From: Strongylocentrotus purpuratus
Lineage: Eukaryota; Echinodermata; Echinoidea; Camarodonta; Strongylocentrotidae
DNA length: 64,000 bases
Assembly (NCBI RefSeq): GCF_000002235.5
Contig: NW_022145615.1
Location: forward strand, 16,974,712-17,038,711
Direction of reading: 5' to 3'
Shown here: positions 1 through 8,989 of the stretch, in pieces
Numbering within the stretch: the first letter of the stretch is position 1
Layout: each line of letters opens with the position of its first letter
Program-made: the position numbers and the translations under genes
The notes under the pieces: generated by a model
Database searches by the model: none
What the model was told of the DNA's origin: nothing
What the model saw: only the letters and a program-made list of their open reading frames with translations

Positions 1-63
1 TTTGTTATGTTTAGATATTGGAAGTACAAAATACATGTAGTTTGCTTTGTTCACTGCTGATAT

Positions 64-595
64 ACAGTGCGTCCCAGAAAAAAAACGAAACCGAAAATTA
101 TCGATGTTTTATCAATTATGATTAATAAATGACACATATTTGTAGAGCTTACATCCCCTTCTTTCATTTTATGCAACTCGTATGATGCATATTTCACGCA
201 TGAATGATTACAAACAATTTGAAGAACGGTTACCAAAAAGTCATTTGGCGACCTGTATCTGAATTTCAAAGAAAAAATCACATTTCCAGAAAGATAATTT
301 TCTGTCCTTTCATATGACACCTCAATCAGGAAAACTGACCCAGGAATAACAGAGTTCTGTTTATTAAACAAATTCGTTTTCACCGGCTGACTGTCGTAGC
401 AACAAACAACAAACTCAATTTCGTTGACGATAAGCCATGCTTGAAGTCTTTTGTCTTCTTTGTTATGAGTTGCATCAAATGAAAGGGGAGGATCTAAGCT
501 TTAGAAATATGTGTCAATTGTTAATCATAATTCTGATTAAGTTATGATAAAACATCGATAATTCTCGGTTTTCTTTTTCCTAGGACGGACGGTAG
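64..595. mobile_element. Foldback (MITE-like) element with ~125-bp inverted arms
   Basis: The left arm (about 64-190) and right arm (about 460-595) are imperfect reverse complements. Both contain the core ATTATCGATGTTTTATCA followed by ATTATGATTAA, a GACACATATTT stretch and, further in, CTTTCATTTxATGCAACTC. The termini read CAGTGCGTCCCAG on the left and, reverse-complemented, CTACCGTCCGTCCTAGG on the right, so the ends have diverged more than the arms. The 270-bp centre is not inverted. A 110-codon open frame on the minus strand crosses the left arm but starts at a GTG and runs out through the terminus, so I do not treat it as a gene. No target duplication is obvious. The family is unassigned. 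Confidence 0.7.
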
Positions 596-3120
596 AGTTA
601 TTTTTTCTTTCTATAGATTTCCTGTTATACCTCCGATCCGCATTGGCACATCAAATTGGTTTAATAAGTTTGTGTTTTTCGGTAACATTTCTCCATATCG
701 CTCAGACCCCTTTAATATAATATGCATATGCCCTCTGTGCTAGTTTAACAATATAATATCTCATTCTAATTGTCTCATTCATTCCAGACATCGGTATGCG
801 ATGTTTCATCTAATATTAATTTGGTTTCTGAAGTCTTCTTCACAAGATCTATAGAATCTGTTTAATAATATCAATTTTTCATTTTTTTTGTCCATCTAAG
901 TGTTTTTAATCATTGTCATATACTTTATTGCCTCAAATGAATCCAGTTATTCTCATTTTTATTTCATGCTGTATTAAGAGCAGTAGTGTAGGAGCTAAAC
1001 AAGCATTCAAGGTTTTTGTTCAAACTTATTACTTGGGACTATTACAATTCAACATGACAGCTAAATATAAATCAAGAACAAAGCTTACAACACGAATCCC
1101 AAACACGGGATCTCCATGGGATTAAAGAACCTTCATTTAAATAAAGACGGACTTGTTGGGCTTTGTGTCTAAAGCTATTTTCATAAGATAATATTGCGCA
1201 AGGATACGCAATTAATTTTCAAAAGGGCATTTAGTACTCTGTTGTCTGTACCTGAGCGCCCTATGTTAATGCTCATATTGTCTGCTTTGAGCGAGAAGAG
1301 CACTAACTCATATACTTGAATACTGATTAAATACCCTTCTGGCTCTGAACAGACGATGTTGTATTCCTTTCTGGTTACCTTGGAGCCGAGAATATAATAG
1401 GGCGTTCCCTAAAATTGATTATATCAGCAGGATCCATTCAGCAATCGCTAAGTACATGTAAAAGGAGTTTCTATGTGACTTTTGGACACGTATATCGCTT
1501 CGTACCTTGCCTCACTCAACTCTGTAATAATCAATTCATTTCAGGGGCATGCCCATCACTCAGCATACTTCGCCTAATTTAAAGATCTACTTCAAACATG
1601 AATTCTGAATCATTGCCCCTCTACTTCATCTAGTCTCCTTTCAAAGCGGCTTTTCCAAGTTGAGCAGCCGACTTCAACTAATTTTGGATGGTAACATGTA
1701 GCAAGGCTAAGGATCAAATTGATCCTAGTCATTTTTCTTCAAGCGATTCACGACTTTGCCTAACCTCAGATATTTCGTTTCAAGTTGATCTGATTTTATT
1801 AATTCAGCTACTTTTTTTTTTTTATAAATTGAGATGTAAAATGTTAAATCTCTTTGGAAACATAAAGGACAAAGTTACTGGGACCAATTCTGTTTTGACA
1901 AGCAGCCTTCTTATGTTGCTTATAAAACGTATTGCATGATCACGGGCTGTTCCATTACGAATCAATTCCTTTCTCATTAAGAGCTTGATGTCAAATTGAA
2001 AACATTTTCCCCCCTTTTTTGTTTAACCCATTCTGTAGTATCCTAGCATTCATCTTTTTAGAAGTCATGCTAATCAAAATAAATTATTTAGTTTTTACAT
2101 TTATTATCAAAAAATATTTATTCAATAAATATATTTTTATAATTATAATCATTTATTCACTTATTACAACTTTTGGTTGATTTCCTATTTATCTCGTTCG
2201 TGTATTCATATTTTCATTTATTTTTAACTTTGTAATCAATTTTTACAAATTTATTATTACTTTTTTGTTTGTCTTCGCGTCCAGGCACTTTTAACAATTA
2301 AACACGACTCTTTATGCTTTTACATTATTTTGTTCTCCCTATTTTGCTCACCCGGCCTTACAGACTACGTCTATTTACATTACCTATATTTAATTTTTGG
2401 CCTACCTCCAGAGATGGTAATTTTTCTCTTCTTAAATATGTTGTCGTCGCCCAGGAGAGACCGGATCTTCACTCCCCTCTTGAAATCTTTCCGGCTGTGT
2501 TCTAGCCTATTAGCACTGTCCGCTACCCTAAATGTGCTTCCTCTATGTCATAAATAAGGGAGGGAGCTTGAAGGAAGAAAAAAAAAAGGGAATGGTTTGT
2601 CGTTTAAAGAAATATTGCATCTTTACTATAAAGTAGAACCTATATAATGTCACTTTATTTATTTTTTTGATATATATTTTAAAATAAATATTACACGTAA
2701 GCTCTTAATATATAATGATAATTTGTATATAAAAAAAATGAGTACAAATATATTTATATAATTTAGTATTTTGTGATTGGCAACGTCGACGCATCGTCTG
2801 CTAGAAAAATATAGGGATAAATAATTATTATACCGGCATGTAACCTTGCCGAACATAACAGTTCAACGCTCAACATAAGAGAGATAGAAGAGGAAACAAA
2901 GATCATATAAGAGGGTATCGACACATAATAACTAGTTGTAGATAAGGATAGTAATTCGAGGTAAAATTGTCATGGTCCAGTTTCAAGTTAGTTTGCAAGC
3001 TAAGGGGATGGTATCGATCGCTATTGCAACGCAAAATTAGCGAACTGTAAACACATTCTATCATGGAATGAAAACAAAACGATAAGGATAAAAGAAAAGG
3101 AAAGGAAAATCACGACGAAT
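596..3120. other. AT-rich DNA, no feature recognised
   Basis: Low-GC sequence with T-rich runs (for example 1810-1822) and an A/T-rich block at 2040-2260. Open frames of 60-83 codons on the plus strand at 913-1125, 1688-1939 and 2314-2557 have no recognisable domain and no flanking splice pattern that I can defend. Confidence 0.5.
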
Positions 3121-3140
3121 TAAGAGCTTGAAGGCCAGGG

Positions 3141-3332
3141 CCCCCCCCCCCTCCACTCAGTGTTATTTAGGGTATGCATATGCGTGTTCCCAGCTACCCC
3201 CCTCCTACTTTCAGCAAAAGTCCGGTGTGTAAAGTCAATACGGGTAGACCTTTTTATTTTGTTACGAGCCGGAGAGTTTGTGAACACGCATGGTATCCCT
3301 CCGTTCACGGAGTGGGGGGGGGGGGGGGGGGG
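3141..3332. mobile_element. Poly-C/poly-G bounded MITE, copy 1
   Basis: The element starts in a C11 run leading into CCACTCAGTGTTATTTAGGG and ends in ACGGAGTGGGG followed by G19, so its ends are an inverted CCCCACT/AGTGGGG pair. The first 40 bp after the C run and the last section (AACACGCATG then AGTGGGGG) match the element at 57239-57596 in reverse orientation. The middle differs in length (about 190 against 360 bp). Direct GCTTGAA words lie at 3125-3131 and 3332-3338 and could be a target duplication, although 9 bp separate the left one from the C run. The family name is not known to me. Confidence 0.6.
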
Positions 3333-3483
3333 CTTGAATGAGCTTATGACAGAGTCACGATGGCCATTTTCTCACTACTAACTTCTCTTAAAATATGCAT
3401 CTTATGCGTATCAATTCTCCTACTACAGTGGCGGATCCCGGTGACCCCCTCCTCTTTGGCGGCCTTGAAAAAGGAAGCGACTA

Positions 3484-3579
3484 AAGGAAAACAGAGGGGG
3501 AAATGTGAAAGAGAAGAAGAGAGGGCAAAGAGAGAGCGAGAGAGAGCGAGAGAGAGAGAGAGAGAGAGGGGGGGGGGAT
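3484..3579 (+). repeat. Homopurine (GA)n tract
   Basis: Purine-rich run that resolves into GAGAGA and ends in G9 at about 3570-3578. Open frames on both strands across it are low-complexity and not genes. Just upstream, CAGTGGCGGATCCC at 3426 resembles the terminus of the element at 51512-51867, but I see no partner end. Confidence 0.85.
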
Positions 3580-3629
3580 TAAACAGAAAACATAGGAACA
3601 TTTTGAAGCAATTCAAGCCCTAAATACTA

Positions 3630-4124
3630 TTTTTTATTACAGCCTTTACCCCTAAGTTTTTATAAATACATTTTTTGCGTTACGAAACCCCTCCCCCCCC
3701 CCCCCCTGTTCTCCGTCCCTTGGAATTGCCACCCTTGTACCGTGGAATAGGCTGTTTTCGTAATGTTACCAAATTTAATGCGAACGTCTTTGTGAAGTGC
3801 CTCGATACAAACTATTTCATTCACCTGATAAGGATAATAGTATGTTAATAGACAGAAACTGCATACATTCGTCGTTGCCAGGTAGGACAAGGTTTGTGGA
3901 TTGCCCTACCTAGCAACCCTTTAATATATGCAGTTTGCATTCTGACTATTAAATTACTATTATTTTTATCAGGTGAATGAAATAATTTGTATTGAGGCAC
4001 TTCACAAAGACGTATGCATTAAATTTGGTTACATTACGAGAATGGCCTATTGCCTTATATCGAGTGCAACAAGCTACCATTCATTGTGAAAAAAATAACA
4101 CAGATTGGGCAGCGATTAAGAAGA
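3630..4124. repeat. Tandem duplication, copy 1 (~495 bp, contains a foldback)
   Basis: The block starting TTTTTATTACAGCC and ending GCAGCGATTAAGAAGATT recurs immediately downstream. Apart from a C14 versus C11 run and one base (GATAATAG versus GATACTAG) I see almost no differences, so the duplication is recent. Inside it, 3720-4089 is a foldback: the left arm (about 3730-3890) and right arm (about 3897-4085) are reverse complements sharing AAATTTAATGCG/ATGCATTAAATTT, TTTCATTCACCTGAT and GTGAAGTGCCTC. The loop is only about 10 bp. Confidence 0.9.
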
Positions 4125-4617
4125 TTTTTTATTACAGCCTTTACCCCTAAGTTTTTATAAATACATTTTTTGCGTTACGAAACCCCTCCCCCCCCCCCTG
4201 TTCTCCGTCCCTTGGAATTGCCACCCTTGTACCGTGGAATAGGCTGTTTTCGTAATGTTACCAAATTTAATGCGAACGTCTTTGTGAAGTGCCTCGATAC
4301 AAACTATTTCATTCACCTGATAAGGATACTAGTATGTTAATAGACAGAAACTGCATACATTCGTCGTTGCCAGGTAGGACAAGGTTTGTGGATTGCCCTA
4401 CCTAGCAACCCTTTAATATATGCAGTTTGCATTCTGACTATTAAATTACTATTATTTTTATCAGGTGAATGAAATAATTTGTATTGAGGCACTTCACAAA
4501 GACGTATGCATTAAATTTGGTTACATTACGAGAATGGCCTATTGCCTTATATCGAGTGCAACAAGCTACCATTCATTGTGAAAAAAATAACACAGATTGG
4601 GCAGCGATTAAGAAGAT
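4125..4617. repeat. Tandem duplication, copy 2 (~493 bp)
   Basis: Second copy of the unit at 3630-4124. It contains its own foldback at about 4212-4581, and after it the sequence continues into unique DNA (ATTAGCATAAGAATCG). Because the copies are nearly identical while the arms inside each are only about 85-90% alike, the foldback inserted and aged before the block was duplicated. Confidence 0.9.
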
Positions 4618-4701
4618 TAGCATAAGAATCGTTTCAGAATGTTTTCTTTTCATTCCGATTTTTGGGGAACTGCTTCGGTATGTGCCAGGCTCAGTGTTCG
4701 G

Positions 4702-4983
4702 TCAATCATTTGGGATGTGAAAGGGTACGACAATGTCAGAGCTGACGGGGACAATGACTTCGTCCAACATGACAAAGCCGTCTTTCAGAGATGGACAAGC
4801 AAGATCAGAATAGACCAAAGAGCTTCTGGTTAAGATGACAATTGTTCTTCTCCAGTACCATTGGTCGTGTTCAATATAAGAGCGTCTCTCATCAAAATCT
4901 GGTATTGAGCCAACAATCTTCACTGATCTTCCACCTTGGCTTGTTGCACAGTTTTCGGTAAGTGAACACCAGCTTCTTTGGCC
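4702..4983 (-). CDS. Candidate terminal exon or exon remnant, unrecognised
   Basis: A minus-strand frame is open for about 94 codons and ends in TGA. A possible acceptor (AAGACAG followed by GGCC) lies at 4983/4984, with an in-frame TAG just upstream at 4993. The predicted peptide has a balanced, protein-like composition without low complexity, including GGRSVKIVGSIPDFDERR, HDQWYWRRTIVILTRSS and a hydrophobic VMLDEVIVPV stretch, ending FHIPND. I do not recognise a domain. There is no AATAAA signal within 100 bp downstream. It may be a real last exon, a decayed gene piece or chance; the frame has no ATG near its start. Confidence 0.25.
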   Translation of the reverse strand, partial: GQRSWCSLTENCATSQGGRSVKIVGSIPDFDERRSYIEHDQWYWRRTIVILTRSSLVYSDLACPSLKDGFVMLDEVIVPVSSDIVVPFHIPND

Positions 4984-4992
4984 CTGTCTTAG

Positions 4993-6554
4993 CTACGTGA
5001 TTTAGTTTCTAATATCTACTGGAATATGGCTATTTTGATAACGGTGGTTATATAAGTGCGATATGTGTCATCTTGAGTAGGATCAGAATTTGATGGTAAG
5101 TGTATTATTTTGTATAGTACTTGCTGATGTTATCTGATAGATAGCCTCGTAATTGTGTGATTGGTATATTTTGTTTTTGGGTGCCAAATTCAAAATTTAT
5201 GAATGTTTGTGTAAAACCTAGTCATATTGTGATGTCATTTTTCAAAAGAGACTGGTTATATAAAAGGAGAATTTTAATGTTTGGTATAGCTGTGATTTTC
5301 TTGGCTCTTCAACAAATTTAGGCAACATTCGCTGTATTGCATAAGGCTTACACTACAGTAGGGCAAAGGAGTTTTAAGAGATGGAGTTATATCTATTTAT
5401 ATCTATAGCTCATTCCCGTTGTACTATCTTCGATGCCGCCATGAGAAAATATGTCAGACATGTGCTTAACTGGCTCTTTATGCAGATACGTAGACAACAG
5501 ATTCCTGCCTAGCTGCAAACTAACAGACCACTTTCAAAGGGAAATATGCTTTTGTAATGATAATTACTTTTCGCTACCACTCGTCTGATAATACGAGCAG
5601 TACACAGTGCTTACCTTTACAGGAGGCAAGCGAAAGGAAATGGTGCGATATATATTGTCCTGAAATATTAATCGAAATTAATCGACTGTGCATGGGCACT
5701 AATCTGACATATAACATCATAAAGAACTGTTCTTGAACAAATTCACTTTTTTATTTTCGTATGCCGGAAGTAATCGGAAAAGTGTCAAATTGCCGGTTTT
5801 AGGATTTTACTTTTTTTCACAAATTAAAACTGATATACAAAGTAAACACATTTCTTGATACAATTAGGCTTTTGAATTCATATTTCATCATCTTTTCGAT
5901 TTAATCAAGTTAGTTCCCCAAAAAAGGTGAAATATTAATGATATTTCTTTGTGAAAAAAATCACCACTCAAGCTTTCCAATGATGTGGCGGCTTCGAACC
6001 TCGAACATCAAAGATAACATCACACATGTAGATTCTTTTGGGAAACCTTAGAAAACGTCAGCTGCTTGAAATAATTTGTTGCCAGTTGGAACTCTAGCTC
6101 TTAAAATTATGGTAGGGCCATCTCTGAACATTTATATGGGTGCATTTTTGGTATAGTTGTATATCCACGGGATTGTTGTTTTTTATTTATATATCAGGTG
6201 AAATCCTGGGCTGCATACAACTCATATTTTGTTATTCAAACATCTAAATAGATTTCATAAGTTTTTTTGACATTTTTATAAATAATTTGCTCTGGCCTAT
6301 TAAGCTCCACCCTAAATAAATGCTCCCGATCTCATTCATCTTGTGACATTATCTGTCAATCATTAGTGAGCTAACTGTAACTTCCCCTAGCTTAGCACAT
6401 GCTCACAGAAGAAATGCATTATTTCATATAATACCTCCACATTACCTTTCTTTTCCTGGTGATTTTACAGCACGTCTGAAATAGCAACTCCTATGTTGGT
6501 ATTGCATGGTCTATTGAAAATAGAAGGTCAGCTCTGGTGAAGCTACATACCACT
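4993..6554. other. AT-rich DNA, no feature recognised
   Basis: Single-copy-looking AT-rich sequence. A short inverted pair (TTTTTTTCACAAA near 5812 and TTTGTGAAAAAAATC near 5949) brackets about 130 bp but is too short and A/T-simple to call an element. Confidence 0.4.
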
Positions 6555-6555
6555 G

Positions 6556-7260
6556 GGCCGTATGCATGCTTCAAGCACAAGCAATTGCTTGTCAAGCAAA
6601 AGATCAAGCTCAAGCAATTGCTTAAATCCGTATGCATAACATTTTGCTTGTGCTCAAACCTTTTGCTTGCCTCCAGCAAGCAATTGCTTACGATCTCAAC
6701 AATAGCGACGTCACGCCGGTGAGAACATCATTCATGGGAGAACAAAGGCGGGTTTTGCATACTAGTAGTGTATTCAAATGTCATGCGTGTGGGTAGCCTT
6801 TCCTGACATGACATCCTCCCCGTTTTTCATCATGTTCAGGTATGAACCTGTGTGCTAACCACTCAACGTTCTCTTTGTCGAAACGGAATAGTTTCCGATA
6901 GGTCCCGGGAGCAATTTCTTCTCGATTTATTCTACTCCTGTACAACTTTGGTTTTTCTCTAACGAGCATAAACATGATGCTTAACCGCAAACGTCCCGTT
7001 TAGTTTAAGCAAGAGCTCAAGCTGCTATGACGGAGCTTGAAAAAAACGTAAGCAATTGCTTATAAGAACAAGCAAAAGGTTCGTTTTATGCATACGTTTT
7101 TAAGCAATTGCTTGATCTTTAAGCAATTGCTTGCGGACATCAAGCAATTGCTTGTGCTTGCTAGCAAAAGCATTTGCTTGCAAGCAATTGCTTATGTTTA
7201 TGCATACGGATTCAAGTAAAAGGCTAGCACAAGCAATTGCTACTTTTTATGCATACGGCC
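6556..7260. mobile_element. PIF/Harbinger-like element with palindrome-packed ends
   Basis: The ends are a perfect 12-bp inverted repeat, GGCCGTATGCAT at 6556-6567 and ATGCATACGGCC at 7249-7260. Subterminal DNA on both sides is packed with the palindrome AAGCAATTGCTT: left copies start at 6579, 6612 and 6678; right copies start at 7050, 7102, 7121, 7142 and 7182, with a near copy around 7230. CGTATGCATA words are also repeated inside. The 6781-6990 interior encodes a remnant resembling the N-terminal part of a Harbinger transposase. At about 705 bp it is far too short for an autonomous element. The flanks (CTG and TAA) do not give a clean 3-bp target duplication. Confidence 0.75.
6781..6990 (-). 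pseudogene. Harbinger (HARBI1-like) transposase N-terminal remnant
   Basis: The minus-strand frame reads YRKLFRFDKENVEWLAHRF followed by a KRGG motif at residues roughly 32-60. The pattern of an RxxFRFxKExVExL helix followed some residues later by an RGG turn is what I associate with the region upstream of the DDE domain in PIF/Harbinger transposases. Only this stretch survives: the frame ends in TGA shortly after and no DDE catalytic motif follows in the element. There is no proper ATG context (the frame opens with TTG). Its position between the two palindrome-rich ends supports a deletion derivative of an autonomous element. Confidence 0.55.
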
Positions 7261-7566
7261 TAATGCCTCTGTTTCGGTTTGATGTGGTAGCTAGGCTAAA
7301 GCCCGGTTAATAACCAAATTTGAAACGCATAGAGACGTTTACATACGATATGCGCTGCACAAGAACCGAATGTTATTATGAGGAGTAGTATACGTATTCA
7401 AATTGATTTGGAAATTTCTATCCATGTTTGCGATTCAAAAAACATTATAACATCTCATACAGATGGCGCTTGTTGAAGTTAATCGTAATTATACAGTTCC
7501 AAAAATCCTTTTTCTTTACTGGCATTGAACAATGTAATTGGCTTCAATACGTGCTTTATAGTGAAT

Positions 7567-8114
7567 TTAAAGGGAAAGTCCACCCTGAAATTAAGTTAGT
7601 TTTAATAGGAGTAGAAAAATGAGAGAAACAAGTCAGTGAAAGTTTGAGCAAATTCCGATTAAAAATAAGGAAGTTAGGATTTTTGAAGTTGTGATCAATC
7701 AAACACAAATTGGCAACTCTATGACGTATCATGCGAGCTCAACATCCATTTGCTCAGTACTAAAAAAATCTAAAATTTTCATTTTCCCTCAAGAAAAATT
7801 TCAACCGTACATGCACCCTAAATATAATAATTGCAAATATGTTTCTATACTCCCCCTGCAAGGAACAAATATATATTCCATCATCAATAACGAAGAAAAC
7901 ATGATTTTATGGAATATTATGCACAAAGCAAATGAAGGAGAGCTCGTATAATAAGTCACAGAGTTGCCAATTTGTATTTGATTGATCACAACTTCAATAA
8001 TTCATAACTTTCTTATTTTCATTCAGAATTTGCTCAAACTTTCACTGACTTGTTTCTCTCATTTTTCTACTCCTATTAAAACTAACTTAATTTCAGGGTG
8101 GACTTTCCCTTTAA
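7567..8114. mobile_element. TTAA-flanked foldback MITE, ~175-bp arms
   Basis: TTAA at 7567-7570 and 8111-8114 flank ends AGGGAAAGTCCACCCTGAAA and its exact reverse complement. The arms (7571-7745 and about 7936-8110) match at well over 90%, for example both carry AGTGAAAGTTTGAGCAAATT and GAAGTTGTGATCAATCAAA. The centre (about 190 bp) is not inverted. The TTAA flanks fit a transposon with TTAA target choice (piggyBac-like behaviour), though the terminal bases are not the classical piggyBac CCC start. A diverged partial relative lies at 49588-49738. Open frames inside are arm read-through. Confidence 0.85.
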
Positions 8115-8304
8115 AGATAAACTTGAGTTCTGGTAAAAAAAAGAATGTTCGAGATTACAAATAAATGTCATGTGCCAAACAATTTTGGAAGAAAATGTAT
8201 ACTGGCTGATTAATGAGCATAGAAAGATAAGGAAATCAGGGTAGTACTAGCTCCGACACCATGTGTGTTGTCCCATATACATCTATCTGTGTAAGTGATT
8301 GTTA

Positions 8305-8462
8305 CTTTACCAAGACTCTGCCAAATTTATGATGATTTTGATAACTCTAGAACCTTGCATTACACACCATTACTTACATGCTATATGATCAACTTTTCTG
8401 ATCCATTTCACACCTTTCCTTTCACAATGCAATCGCATTACCAGTACTCAAGTTTATCGTTA
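8305..8462. mobile_element. Solo arm of the 35236-35524 foldback family
   Basis: The sequence from ACCAAGACTCTGCCAAATTT to GCAATCGCATTACCAGTACTC matches, with scattered changes, the reverse complement of the right arm at 35390-35524 (shared words include TCTTTCACAATGCAATC-like, CTAGATAATCAAC-like and AGAACCTTGCA). The opposite arm is absent. It abuts the left edge of the satellite array. Confidence 0.6.
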
Positions 8463-8989
8463 ATGTACATGTAGGTGAAACCATGTTGGAAGATGGTGAC
8501 CTGTGAATGGGGAAACTAACGGGCTCTGTCCCTTAAATTGTAGGTAAATGGCACGCCCAGTCAGATGATCGTTTTTTATTGAGTGTATGTAGATTAGGCC
8601 TAGTAATAGTTTACTCCTGGCTGGGAGATGGTGACCTGTGAATGATGAACAAACCGGGTCCTGCCCCTTAAATTGTAGGTAAACGGCACGCTCAGTCAGA
8701 TGCTCGTTTTTTATTGAATGTAGATTAGGGCAGATGCTCTTTTTGTAATGTATGTACGTTTATAGTACTGAGTTTTTTAAATATATTGGGCTGGGAGATT
8801 TTTTCCAGTAAAGGATGAGCCTACCAATAAGGCCACCTTGTTTTTTATTGAATGTATGTAGATTAGGGCCTATTATAGTTCACTCCTGGCTGGGAGATGG
8901 TGACCTGTGAATGATGAACCTACCGGGCCCTGCCCCTTAAATTGTAGGTAAACGGCACGCCCAGTCAGATGCTCGTTTTTTATTGAATG

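Noticed and set aside
51..383. 110-codon minus-strand protein
   Set aside because: It starts at GTG, lies across the arm and terminus of a foldback element, and has no domain.
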